The notes under the pieces were generated by a model, which searched no databases, had not been told where the DNA came from, and worked only from the letters and a program-made list of their open reading frames with translations. DNA of 64,000 nt from Bryobacterales bacterium (GTDB lineage: Bacteria > Acidobacteriota > Terriglobia > Bryobacterales > UBA6623): contig JAPPLB010000172.1 of NCBI GenBank assembly GCA_028819575.1, forward strand, positions 1 to 64,000. The letters are read 5' to 3'. Below are positions 18,066 through 26,686 of this stretch, piece after piece. The number at the start of each line of letters is the position of its first letter. Positions within the stretch are counted from its first letter, which is position 1. The translations under genes were made by a program, and so were the position numbers.

Positions 18066-20600
18066 CTACTGAACCGTGACTCGGGTTTCAGCCGACTCGA
18101 TCCGGAGAGGTCTCAATTCCCCATCGCGCGCTCCCGTCGGAATCACTCGGAGTCGTGCATCGCCGGCGGATACGCCTTCCACAATCAAGGTAATGATCAG
18201 ACCTTCGCCGTCAACGCCGCCCGTGCCCGGGAATCGTGAAATGTTGACGGCGGCCTGCCCCACTTCGTTGCGGATGTTCTTCGAAAAGATCAGATCACTT
18301 TCATCGCCTTCGAGGAACGTGCCTTTTGTGATGTCCGCCAGACGCATGACCCGGCCGTCAAATCGAATCCGCAACGGGACCCCGAACAGTTGCTTCACGT
18401 TCCGGACTATGACGTCGACCTCGGTTTTCCCTCCGACCTCGACCGTGGGCGCCGAGGGCCGCAGAACGAACCTGGCGCCGTCGCCGGCCGGTGGCTCTGT
18501 CTGAGCGGATGGCGCTGAAGCCGGCTGCGGCTCGGGTTGCGGCGTTGCCTCCGGTTGGGCGATGGACGGGGCCTCCGCGGGTTGCTGCGGCGGCTCGGTC
18601 GGAGCGGGCGCGGGCGCCGGGATCGAGGGGGTGGCGGGCGCCTTCTCGTCCGGTCGGGCTTCGGAGACTTCGACCGGTTGGTCCTCGGACTCCGGATCGT
18701 GGCCAAAGCTCCTCAGAGGAGAAACGGGGTTTTCTTCTTCTTGGTAGCGGATCCGGAAAACCTGGTCCGTACCGGAGGCCACCGATCGCAAGTTGGCTCG
18801 TTGCACATCCGGCATTCGCACGATGTGCGGCACCAGGACGATCAGGATCTCGTTTTCATTCACCTGGACTTGTTCGGTGCTGAAGAACCGGCCCACGATC
18901 GGGATGTCCGACAACAGTGGCACTCCCTTGCGCGTATTGAATGTCTGGGTCTGCATCAATCCGCCAATCACGCTCGAGTGCCCCTGCTCGATGCGGACGT
19001 CGTGCGTGACTTTCCGCTGCCCGATGACCGGCTGTGAGATGCCGCCGATTTCAAGGAAATCGGCCACGTTCGAGATCTCGACTTCGATGTGCAGCGACAC
19101 CTCATGGTCGTTGTGAATCCTCGGCTGAAGATTGACGTTCACACCAACATCCTCATACTGGAACTGCGTATTGACGAGCGGATTGATCCCGACGCCGCCG
19201 ATACCCGGCTGGAAGCTGCCGGTGGCGATTGGAATGCGCTGACCGATGCGCAGTTCGGCCTGGAAATTGTCTGAGGCTCGCACCCGCGGCGACTGGAGCA
19301 GCCGCGTGTCCGATCGAGTGAGCAGAGCCTCGATCGTGCCGCCGGGCAATGTCGTCGCCCAATCGCGGCTGCTTGCGCCCAGGTCGCTGAGCGGGACTGC
19401 GCCCCCTCCGCCCGCTGCGACACCTTCCCCCGTGTATGTCAGCGGGATGTTGATGCCGGGCCTGCCGCCGGAGATGGGAGCGACCCCGAGATCCCGAATG
19501 GAGGACTCGCTCGTTTCGATCACCAGGACGTCAACGATCACCTCCGGTCGCGCCTTGTCGACATCCGTGATGATCTTCTCGGCCAGAGCGATCCTGTCCG
19601 GCGAGCCGCGGACAACGATTGCATTCTGCGCATTCACCGGGAAGAGCCGCCGCAGCTCCGTGAGGCCGCGGATCGCCTGGACGACCTCCTGCAGTTCCTG
19701 GGGCGTGCCGACATTCGACAAATAGAAGGTCTTGACGATCTCGTCGTCGAATTCCCTTCGTTTGTTCGGGCTGTCGTTGGTTACGAAGATCGCGTTCCTG
19801 GTCAGCGGCTTCCAGAAGGCCTTGGCGAGCAGGCTCGTATAGTCCAAAGCTTCGTACAGAGTGACGTTCTTCAACTCGAACGTGATCTTTTCGTCATCGT
19901 AGTCGGAGTCGAAGAGGACGTTGACGCCCGCCAGCTTGCCGATCGTCTCGAATACGACTTTGCTCTCCTGGTCACGGAACGTTAACTCCCCCAACGGACG
20001 TGTCGAGATCGGTTCGAGTTCCGGACGCGCTTTGAGCCGTTCCATCCTGCGTTTGCGCTCGGCGCGGTCCCTTTCCAGCGGGGTCTCGATATCGATCTCA
20101 CCGCTTTCGCTCTTGCTCTGGCGCTCGAGCAGATCGAGGGTCCGTTTCCTCTCCTGGTTGGCGATGGTCGATGCCGGATCGATCTCGAGTGCTCGAAGAA
20201 ACTCATGGGCGGCCTCCTCGAAATACCCCTGATCGCGCTGTATGCGGCCGAGCATGACGTGCCTCTGTCCGGCAACGAAACGCATCCGGCGCGAAGCCAA
20301 TTGGTAACGCGGGTCCTCTGGATCCTCGGCAAGCGCTTGGTCGTAGAGGTCCAGGGCCTGGTCAAAGTCCTTGGCCAGCTCGGCCCGGCGGGCCTGATTG
20401 AAGAGTTTCCTGGCTTTCCGCGAACCCGCCAAACCGGGCTCGGCAACAGCGAGGAACAGGCAAACCGACAGCAGAGCAACGATCCACCGAACGGAGTTCG
20501 CGCCGCCGCGTCGGGGGCGGGAGCTGCCCTCCGTAACTTCTTGAAAACAAGTTGCTGAGGAGATGATCTGGCCAGGAGAGGTCGGCATCACGCAATCCAT
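18066..20600 (-). CDS. TPR-secretin-cohesin fusion protein (GspD/PilQ-like outer-membrane secretin)
   Basis: This outer-membrane pore-forming secretin has about 844 residues. After a signal anchor ([20 protein letters not shown], about 35-55) comes a TPR region (about 60-170). An STN-like domain follows ([20 protein letters not shown]), then a secretin N-domain ([20 protein letters not shown]). The secretin core has [48 protein letters not shown] and [12 protein letters not shown] Pro/Ala/Glu-rich linker then leads to a C-terminal cohesin-like domain of about 130 residues ([20 protein letters not shown] to the end). Secretins normally have neither the TPR nor the cohesin part. It heads an operon with two pseudopilins. 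The start is uncertain (20600 or 20588), and smpB starts only 42 bp away in the other direction. Confidence 0.88.
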   Translation of the reverse strand: MDCVMPTSPGQIISSATCFQEVTEGSSRPRRGGANSVRWIVALLSVCLFLAVAEPGLAGSRKARKLFNQARRAELAKDFDQALDLYDQALAEDPEDPRYQLASRRMRFVAGQRHVMLGRIQRDQGYFEEAAHEFLRALEIDPASTIANQERKRTLDLLERQSKSESGEIDIETPLERDRAERKRRMERLKARPELEPISTRPLGELTFRDQESKVVFETIGKLAGVNVLFDSDYDDEKITFELKNVTLYEALDYTSLLAKAFWKPLTRNAIFVTNDSPNKRREFDDEIVKTFYLSNVGTPQELQEVVQAIRGLTELRRLFPVNAQNAIVVRGSPDRIALAEKIITDVDKARPEVIVDVLVIETSESSIRDLGVAPISGGRPGINIPLTYTGEGVAAGGGGAVPLSDLGASSRDWATTLPGGTIEALLTRSDTRLLQSPRVRASDNFQAELRIGQRIPIATGSFQPGIGGVGINPLVNTQFQYEDVGVNVNLQPRIHNDHEVSLHIEVEISNVADFLEIGGISQPVIGQRKVTHDVRIEQGHSSVIGGLMQTQTFNTRKGVPLLSDIPIVGRFFSTEQVQVNENEILIVLVPHIVRMPDVQRANLRSVASGTDQVFRIRYQEEENPVSPLRSFGHDPESEDQPVEVSEARPDEKAPATPSIPAPAPAPTEPPQQPAEAPSIAQPEATPQPEPQPASAPSAQTEPPAGDGARFVLRPSAPTVEVGGKTEVDVIVRNVKQLFGVPLRIRFDGRVMRLADITKGTFLEGDESDLIFSKNIRNEVGQAAVNISRFPGTGGVDGEGLIITLIVEGVSAGDARLRVIPTGARDGELRPLRIESAETRVTVQ

Positions 20601-20642
20601 CCTGTTAACTTGACGAGTGGGCGCCGTCGAACGTGGAGTCAA

Positions 20643-21110
20643 ATGAGCGAGCAGAACGGCATAAAGATCCTCACGAACAACCGTCGGGCCAGGCATCTGT
20701 ACCACCTTTTCGACTACCTGGAAACCGGCATGGTGCTGACGGGCAGTGAGGTGAAGTCGGCGCGCGCGGGCAAGATTCAGCTCGCTGACGCCTACGGGAC
20801 GCTTCGCGGACGGGAGCTGTGGCTCGTCAACGCCCATATCAGCCCGTACGGGCCGGCCAATCGCGAGAACCATGATCCCGTCCGTCCGAGGAAGCTCCTC
20901 GCCCACCGCCGGGAGATCGACAGGCTCGGAGTCAAGACACGCGAGAAAGGATTGACCCTGATTCCCACGAGAATCTATCTCAAGAAAGGTCGAGTAAAGT
21001 GTGAACTTGCCCTAGCCAAGGGTAAGAAACTACATGACAAGCGCGATGCAGAACGCAAGCGCGAATCAGAGAAAGAGGCTCGTTCGGCGATCCGCGGCCA
21101 CCTCGGCTAG
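20643..21110 (+). CDS. smpB: SsrA-binding protein SmpB
   Basis: This protein of 155 residues binds tmRNA and brings it to stalled ribosomes. Family landmarks in order: [66 protein letters not shown] and [20 protein letters not shown]. The basic tail [19 protein letters not shown] enters the decoding centre. Start is the ATG before SEQNGIKIL; an upstream extension to 20610 does not fit the family. It is divergent from the secretin gene with a very short gap. No ssrA gene was recognised in the window. Confidence 0.96.
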   Translation: MSEQNGIKILTNNRRARHLYHLFDYLETGMVLTGSEVKSARAGKIQLADAYGTLRGRELWLVNAHISPYGPANRENHDPVRPRKLLAHRREIDRLGVKTREKGLTLIPTRIYLKKGRVKCELALAKGKKLHDKRDAERKRESEKEARSAIRGHLG

Positions 21111-21138
21111 CAAATCTTCCGCAAAGTCCCTGAGATGG

Positions 21139-21162
21139 GGACGGGATGCCCGCATCCCGTCC
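21139..21162. terminator. Perfect 11-bp-arm hairpin between convergent genes (candidate bidirectional terminator)
   Basis: GGACGGGATGC, a 2-base spacer and GCATCCCGTCC form a perfect inverted repeat between the ends of smpB (21110) and the DUF4870 gene (21188). No T-run follows on either side, so intrinsic termination is uncertain. It could also act in Rho-dependent ending or mRNA protection. Confidence 0.5.
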
Positions 21163-21187
21163 ATGGGGAACCTCTATCGCCCGCTGC

Positions 21188-21628
21188 TCATTGCAGGAAC
21201 TTGATGCTGAAGGGGTAACGATAGTTCTCGCCCCGGCTCGCGGCCGAGGAAGCCATGATGATGAGGATCAAGTCCGCGACCCCGAGGATGGCCAGCAGAA
21301 AGAGGCCGATGTAAACCAGCGCCAGGAACACCGATACCATCAGGGCGATGGTGAAGGTGATCTGGAAGTTCAGGGCTTCCCGACCCTGATCCTCGATGAA
21401 CGCATGCTCCTCCTTCTTGAGTAGCCAGATCAAGAGCGGCCCGACGACGTTGCCTGGTGGAACAATCAAGCCCAGTAATCCGAACAGATGGCAAAGCACC
21501 GCTAGGTTCCGAGCATTTTTGTCATGATCGGCCTGCGGCGCCGCGGTTGGGCCGGTGGATTGCGGTTCGACTTCCAATTCCCGCTCCAGGATGCTGCGCC
21601 CGTGACTCGCACAGCCACGGCGAAGCAC
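21188..21628 (-). CDS. DUF4870 (Tic20-like) membrane protein
   Basis: This is a protein of about 146 residues. A polar N-terminal tail is followed by the DUF4870 pattern: NARNLAVLCHLFGLLGLIVP, GNVVGPLLIWLLKKEEHAFI, then EDQGREALNFQITFTIALMV and a last membrane segment GLFLLAILGVADLILIIMAS. It ends with YRYPFSIKFLQ, also typical. There are three to four membrane helices. The family is widespread and its role unknown; distant similarity to the plastid import protein Tic20 is documented for the family. The start is uncertain: GTG at 21628 is used, and a TTG about 17 codons later is an alternative. Confidence 0.82.
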   Translation of the reverse strand: MLRRGCASHGRSILERELEVEPQSTGPTAAPQADHDKNARNLAVLCHLFGLLGLIVPPGNVVGPLLIWLLKKEEHAFIEDQGREALNFQITFTIALMVSVFLALVYIGLFLLAILGVADLILIIMASSAASRGENYRYPFSIKFLQ

Positions 21629-21816
21629 CTACATCATCGCACAGCGCCGCAAAGCCGCCAGGCGCTGAAAGTGGCAGGGTCGTGATTGACGATTCGAGAC
21701 AGCCTGATGCGCCGTTTACTCGGCTGGCCTGTCTTGCGTTGCTCGCAAAGGGGCGAAACACGGCACAACTTGCGAAGGAATCCGGATTAGGTCTCCTGGA
21801 AAGTACAACGTAGTTG

Positions 21817-23586
21817 CTAATTCACCCGGTTCCAGGGAAAAGCCAGGTCCGGCTGATGAGTGAACCGGCGCATCCCGATCCGCATCTCCACACCGGAGCC
21901 GGCCTTGAGTTGAACCGTGAAGTCGCGGGCATCCACGGACTCCGCTTTGCCGGCTATTTCGACGGTCTCGAAATGATGCTCTCCATAGGAGCCTGCCTGG
22001 ACTGTGATCGACCGCGCTTCTAGCGGGTTGGTATTGACAAGTGTCAACGTGATACCGTCCGTATCGATCTTGCTGACCAGCGCGCCGACGTCCTTGGTGA
22101 GTCCTGCACGGCGTTTGACCGGATCGAAGTAACGGACGCGGCTGTGCAGCACGTTGCCCGCAGTGCCGGGCGAGTTGCCCCCCAACGTTAGATTGACGAG
22201 AGCTGACGTTGCCGCCGGGTTGTAGCGCTGCGACGAGTCGGACCCGCGTTGGTCAGGACTGGTGGGATCCTCGCGCAGCCCCTTGACCTTGCGGCGCACC
22301 GTCTGCAGTTCATCTTGCAACGCCTTGAGTGGATAACCGGAGTTTCTCCCATCGAGGTAGGCGATCCAGGGGTCGTCTTTGATGCGTTCCTTGTCCTTGA
22401 GATCCATCGACCACAGATAGATATCCCGTTGGACGTCGAAATGCTGATTGGGAATGTAGCCGTACCAGCCGTCGTCGCCGTGCTTGTTCGGCAGCAGGAT
22501 GCGGCCGTTCTCAACCTTCTTGACGGCGTACAGGTTGTTAATTTGCTGCCGCAGAGGTTCGACGAAACTCTGGTCGGCGGTCAGCATCAGCGCCTCGCCG
22601 AGCGCGATGCGCGGTCCGCGAATGTAGTAGTTGCGGCTGGCGGTTTGCGGCCAGAAGTTCCATCCGAAGGTCCCTCCGTACCACTTGCCATCCCACTCAC
22701 CACCGATCTTGCCATTGAGTCCGATGTTGGTCGGGATATTACCGCCGTTCTCGAGAATGCGGTCGCGCCAGGCTGAAACATACTCCAGGAGCCACTTCTT
22801 GTATTTGTCTTCGCCGGTCAACATGTAGGCGTTCATGCCGAGCGTCGCCGCGCAGAGATTCAGCGGATTGTCGCCGCGAATGTTGCCCGCGGTCGCGTAA
22901 TTGTCCATGCGCTCGGGCTGACCTTCGACGGGCAGTCCGCCCCAATCCATCTGGCTGGCATCGCTGATCTTCGAACCACGGCTGCCGTTGTGCAGGCTGC
23001 GAATGATCTTGTGCTCCGGATCGTAGTTGTCCGCAAAGGGATCTTCACCGTTGTAGAAACCGGCAAAGCGCTTCAGGCGCTTCAAATACATCGGATCGTC
23101 CGGCTTGCCCAATGCGTAAAAGTAGAAGGCCGCAAGCCCTTCGCCGTTGTGCTCCCAATCGAAGGCCGTGATGAACTCGCGCCAGTACATGCCGTGCTCG
23201 GCCATCTCGATGCCGGGCGCTTTCGCTTCGGTGTATTGCAGGATGTGCCCTTCCCAAGCGCGCTTGTAGAGCTTGAGCACCGACTCGGGCGCACCCAGGG
23301 CATAGAGCAAGGTCCAGTTGTTGAAGTTCTCCATGGCGTCGTCGGGGCCGTCGAGTCCACCCCACCGCTCGACACATTGCAAGTACCCGCGATCGTCGAG
23401 GTAGCGGTCGAAGAACTCCTTGACGCCATCGCTGCTTTCTCTGAGCAACGTGTGTTCGGCCAGCGCCCACGCGGGCGGCGCCATGGGTGTGTCGACAACG
23501 ATCGTCTTGGCTCCGGCCGGCTCGGTAAACGCGGCGAGCAACAGAGATAGCAAAAGGCACTTCATTTCGGTACGAGGTCTTGACAT
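21817..23586 (-). CDS. Secreted protein of unknown function, probable alpha/alpha-toroid plus C-terminal beta domain
   Basis: This protein of about 589 residues has a signal peptide (MKCLLLSLLLAAFTEPAGA near the start). The body has regularly spaced helical stretches with conserved-looking aromatic motifs: FNNWTLLYALGAP, EWDGKWYGGTFGWNFWP, DGWYGYIPNQHFDVQRDIYL and RMDNYATAGNIRGDNPLN. This pattern recalls (alpha/alpha)6 barrels of glycoside hydrolases or polysaccharide lyases. The last 120 residues look beta-rich (ITLTLVNTNPLEARSITVQA, VEMRIG). I cannot assign a family or catalytic residues. An AGGAG lies ten bases before the ATG at 23586; a TTG at 23595 and an ATG at 23565 are alternatives. 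It follows addA on the same strand after 25 bp but is probably unrelated in function. Confidence 0.7.
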   Translation of the reverse strand: MSRPRTEMKCLLLSLLLAAFTEPAGAKTIVVDTPMAPPAWALAEHTLLRESSDGVKEFFDRYLDDRGYLQCVERWGGLDGPDDAMENFNNWTLLYALGAPESVLKLYKRAWEGHILQYTEAKAPGIEMAEHGMYWREFITAFDWEHNGEGLAAFYFYALGKPDDPMYLKRLKRFAGFYNGEDPFADNYDPEHKIIRSLHNGSRGSKISDASQMDWGGLPVEGQPERMDNYATAGNIRGDNPLNLCAATLGMNAYMLTGEDKYKKWLLEYVSAWRDRILENGGNIPTNIGLNGKIGGEWDGKWYGGTFGWNFWPQTASRNYYIRGPRIALGEALMLTADQSFVEPLRQQINNLYAVKKVENGRILLPNKHGDDGWYGYIPNQHFDVQRDIYLWSMDLKDKERIKDDPWIAYLDGRNSGYPLKALQDELQTVRRKVKGLREDPTSPDQRGSDSSQRYNPAATSALVNLTLGGNSPGTAGNVLHSRVRYFDPVKRRAGLTKDVGALVSKIDTDGITLTLVNTNPLEARSITVQAGSYGEHHFETVEIAGKAESVDARDFTVQLKAGSGVEMRIGMRRFTHQPDLAFPWNRVN

Positions 23587-23611
23587 TTCGTTCAAACTCC
23601 TGCGTGTGTCA

Positions 23612-26600
23612 TCACAACGATGTCTGAGTCGATGCCACAGCCGAAGGGCTGTCCGGCGCTGGTAAGTCCGCGGGACAGGCCCCCTTGAAATACGGGCAGC
23701 GGAAACAATGCGTGCCGACCTTGAGAGGAAATTCCACGTTGGACTGCGCCTCGAAAAACTCCTCCGTGATTTGAAAGGCGCGATCCATGGACTGCGCCTC
23801 CAAGTCGATGTCGGCAGTTACATCCGGGCGCAAAAAGTGTAGCACTGCCCGATCCGGTTTGCGTCCGCGCCACTTCTCGATGCCAAGGCTATAGAGTTGG
23901 AGCTGGATTGCATAGGTCTTGGCCGTGCGCTCGACTTCGGCTCTCTCGAGACGATCGGTCTTATAGTCGACAAGCACTTGTTCCCGGCCGTCGTCGAACC
24001 ATAGATCGATCTGTCCGCGAATCAGGCGGCCGTCGACAGCGAAGAGCAGGCTCTCCTCACGGATCGATAGTGAAGCTTCCCGGGAGCGGCGTCCGAGATC
24101 GCTTTGCTCGAATCGCTGCACGAGGTCCAGAACTTCCTGATTCTCGTACTCTTTCGGCGGCTTGCCGGCCAGAATCTCGTGGACCCGTTGACCAAGATCG
24201 GTAGCGGTGATCTCGGTCGTCGTTTCGAGATCGTGGTCATCGACTGCAAACGCATCCGCCGATTGCTGACCGGCAGGAAAACCGAGATACCTCGACAGGT
24301 AGTAGCGGCGCGGGCAGTCGGCGAACAGTGCGATCGAGGTAGCCGCAGCGGCCGAATCGGCCTGATCAACCGGTTCGGCTCGGTAAACGGAAATCACTGG
24401 CCTGGACACGGCCGGCGATCGACCATCCGGCTCGGACACGGCAAACGAGGGGTATTCGTTCGTTACGAGGCTGCGAATTTGCAATCCCTTCCGTGAGTAG
24501 ATCTTTGGAGCGTTCGTGACCTCCTTGAAATCGACGCCCAGTTGATTTCGCAGGTGCTTCGACCAGCCGCGCGCGGCCACCTTTCCCCTGAACGAGGCGC
24601 TGAGAACCAGGTGCTCTTCCGCCCGAGTCATTGCGACGTAAAGCAGGCGGTCGGCTTCATCTTTCTCGCGCTGGTCGTATTTCTGCTTGATCATGCCGTA
24701 GGCGGGGTCCTCCTCGGCTTGATCGGTAGCAGGCAGCACCCACCGCGCGCCGACTCCGTGTTCGGGATGGTACAGCGAACTCGTCTTCCTTCTACTCCCT
24801 TGCCGCTGCAACGATGGCAGGATGACCACGGGAAACTCGAGCCCCTTTGCGGCGTGCATCGTCATTACCTTGACGGCGTCGAGGTCCTCTTGTGCGAGAG
24901 CGGCCTCAGGTTCATCGAGCGCCGATTGCTGTATTTCGTCAAGCCGTGCGACCAGCTCGTCGAAACCGAGCCGGCGGCGCTCGGACAACCGCCGTATGAC
25001 GCCGAGCAACTTGCGAACATTCGCGGACTTCAGGTCGCCGTCTGCCGATTGCTCGAGATAGGCAGTGAAACCCGACTCGCTGAGAAGCCTCGAAACGAGC
25101 ACATGGGAAGAGACATGGTCACGTTGCTGGCGGAACGTGGTGAGGCGTTCACGGGCGCATGCCAACCGCGATGAGTCAGGCAGACCGTTCATGTCAACGG
25201 TAACCAGGGCATCCGCCAGGTTGCGGTATCCGCTGCGGCGTTTCAACTCGAACAGAGCGTCGGCGGAGACCCCTGCCAACGGCGAGCACAGGTAGGCCGC
25301 CAGCGCAATTTCGTTCCGCGGGTTTCGGGCCGAACGCAGGAAGTTCAGCAGGTCGCGGATCTCCGGAGCGTCGAAGAAGCCGCTGCCCGCCGCAAGCTGA
25401 TAGGGTATGCCTGCCGTTCGCAACGCCGGGAGGATGTCCGCGATTACCGGACGCGTTCGCGCCAGAATCGCGAAGTCGCTCCATCGAGGCGACTGCTTGA
25501 GCTTGCCGATCGACAGGGTTCGTCGCAGTTCGAGAATGCGGTCTGCGATCAGCCGCGCTTCGAGTTCCCGTGCGTTCCCGCCACTCCCTGAGCGGGCGAC
25601 GAGTACGTCAACGCATGGCGATTCTTTTGCGGGAAGTTCGCGCGCTGCGGAAAGCTCTCTGCGTTCCACACCCGAATCGGACCGTTCGAAGACCAGCTCG
25701 ACAGCTTGCAGAATCTCGGTGCGGCTGCGGAAGTTATCTCCCAAGTCGACGACGGTTCCCTGCTCATTACGAACCTTCGAACGCAGGTCGCGAAAGATCT
25801 CGGGATCGGCATGACGGAATCCATAGATCGCCTGGTTTACGTCGCCGACGGCGAACATGCGGCTCGAACCAGATCCTGCTCTCTCCTGGATCCGTTCGAT
25901 CAATCGCTTCTGCAAATGATTCGTGTCCTGGAATTCATCGACGAGGATTGCCCGAAACGGGAAACGCACCTCGGGCGAGGACTCGATCAAGTCGATCGTT
26001 TCCTGCTGCAAATCTGAAAAGTCGAGCCAGCCATAGCGCCGTTTCGTTGCGCGATAGTCTTCGTCGACCTGCTTGAGCGTTTCGACGAGCCAAGCCCTGC
26101 CTTCCTCCTGAAGCGGAGAGAACCCGGCGCTATCGCTACCGGATTCGGGCCTTGCGCCCCACTCGCGAATCGTGTTGTAGAGCCCACCGATCTCCTTGTG
26201 CACGCTCGACAGTTCGGTCTCGTTCACGTGGGCGCCGGAACCGTAAAAGTGTTTGAGAAACGTCAGCGCGCTCTTTTGATCAGTCAAACAGCGGCGGTCC
26301 AGTACAGCGGCGATCGAGCGTCGAAGCTGAATCTCGGCCTCCCAGGCATCAATCACCTCGAACGTCGGATCCAGCCCTGCTTGAAGAGAATGCTCGCGCA
26401 ATACACGGGCGCAAAATCCATGGATGGTTGAGATTCGCGCCAGTTGATACGCTTGCCGATTCTCCGGTTCACTGTGAGCCACCAGCCGTTCCAGCATGTT
26501 CGCGGCTGCCTTCTCGGTAAAGGTGATCGCTGCTATTTCGTCCGGCGGCACACCTTTCGCCGAAACAAGCCAACGAAAACGCTCGACGAGCACCGTGGTC

Positions 26601-26686
26601 TTGCCGGAGCCGGGGCCGGCGACGACGCACACGTCACCCTGTGTCGACGCTTCGATCGCTCTGGTTTGGCTGCGGGTCGGAGTCAC
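23612..26686 (-). CDS. addA: AddA-type helicase-nuclease (UvrD-family helicase with PD-(D/E)XK nuclease)
   Basis: This protein of 1024 residues processes double-strand DNA ends for RecA-dependent repair, with AddB. All UvrD-type helicase motifs are present: AGPGSGKTT at 23-31 (Walker A), AITFTEKAAANMLER, ILVDEFQDTNHLQ, GDVNQAIYGFRHAD, LGDNFRSRTEIL, TMHAAKGLEFPVVIL and LLYVAMTRAEEHLVL. The C-terminal nuclease has QIDLWFDDG and VLVDYKTDR. A Cys in FADCPRRYYL plus Cys994, 997 and 1004 (CFRCPYFKGAC) could hold a 4Fe-4S staple, a feature best known from AddB and Cas4. The start is GTG, forming a GTGA overlap with the addB stop codon, so translation is probably coupled. Confidence 0.92.
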   Translation of the reverse strand: MTPTRSQTRAIEASTQGDVCVVAGPGSGKTTVLVERFRWLVSAKGVPPDEIAAITFTEKAAANMLERLVAHSEPENRQAYQLARISTIHGFCARVLREHSLQAGLDPTFEVIDAWEAEIQLRRSIAAVLDRRCLTDQKSALTFLKHFYGSGAHVNETELSSVHKEIGGLYNTIREWGARPESGSDSAGFSPLQEEGRAWLVETLKQVDEDYRATKRRYGWLDFSDLQQETIDLIESSPEVRFPFRAILVDEFQDTNHLQKRLIERIQERAGSGSSRMFAVGDVNQAIYGFRHADPEIFRDLRSKVRNEQGTVVDLGDNFRSRTEILQAVELVFERSDSGVERRELSAARELPAKESPCVDVLVARSGSGGNARELEARLIADRILELRRTLSIGKLKQSPRWSDFAILARTRPVIADILPALRTAGIPYQLAAGSGFFDAPEIRDLLNFLRSARNPRNEIALAAYLCSPLAGVSADALFELKRRSGYRNLADALVTVDMNGLPDSSRLACARERLTTFRQQRDHVSSHVLVSRLLSESGFTAYLEQSADGDLKSANVRKLLGVIRRLSERRRLGFDELVARLDEIQQSALDEPEAALAQEDLDAVKVMTMHAAKGLEFPVVILPSLQRQGSRRKTSSLYHPEHGVGARWVLPATDQAEEDPAYGMIKQKYDQREKDEADRLLYVAMTRAEEHLVLSASFRGKVAARGWSKHLRNQLGVDFKEVTNAPKIYSRKGLQIRSLVTNEYPSFAVSEPDGRSPAVSRPVISVYRAEPVDQADSAAAATSIALFADCPRRYYLSRYLGFPAGQQSADAFAVDDHDLETTTEITATDLGQRVHEILAGKPPKEYENQEVLDLVQRFEQSDLGRRSREASLSIREESLLFAVDGRLIRGQIDLWFDDGREQVLVDYKTDRLERAEVERTAKTYAIQLQLYSLGIEKWRGRKPDRAVLHFLRPDVTADIDLEAQSMDRAFQITEEFFEAQSNVEFPLKVGTHCFRCPYFKGACPADLPAPDSPSAVASTQTSL

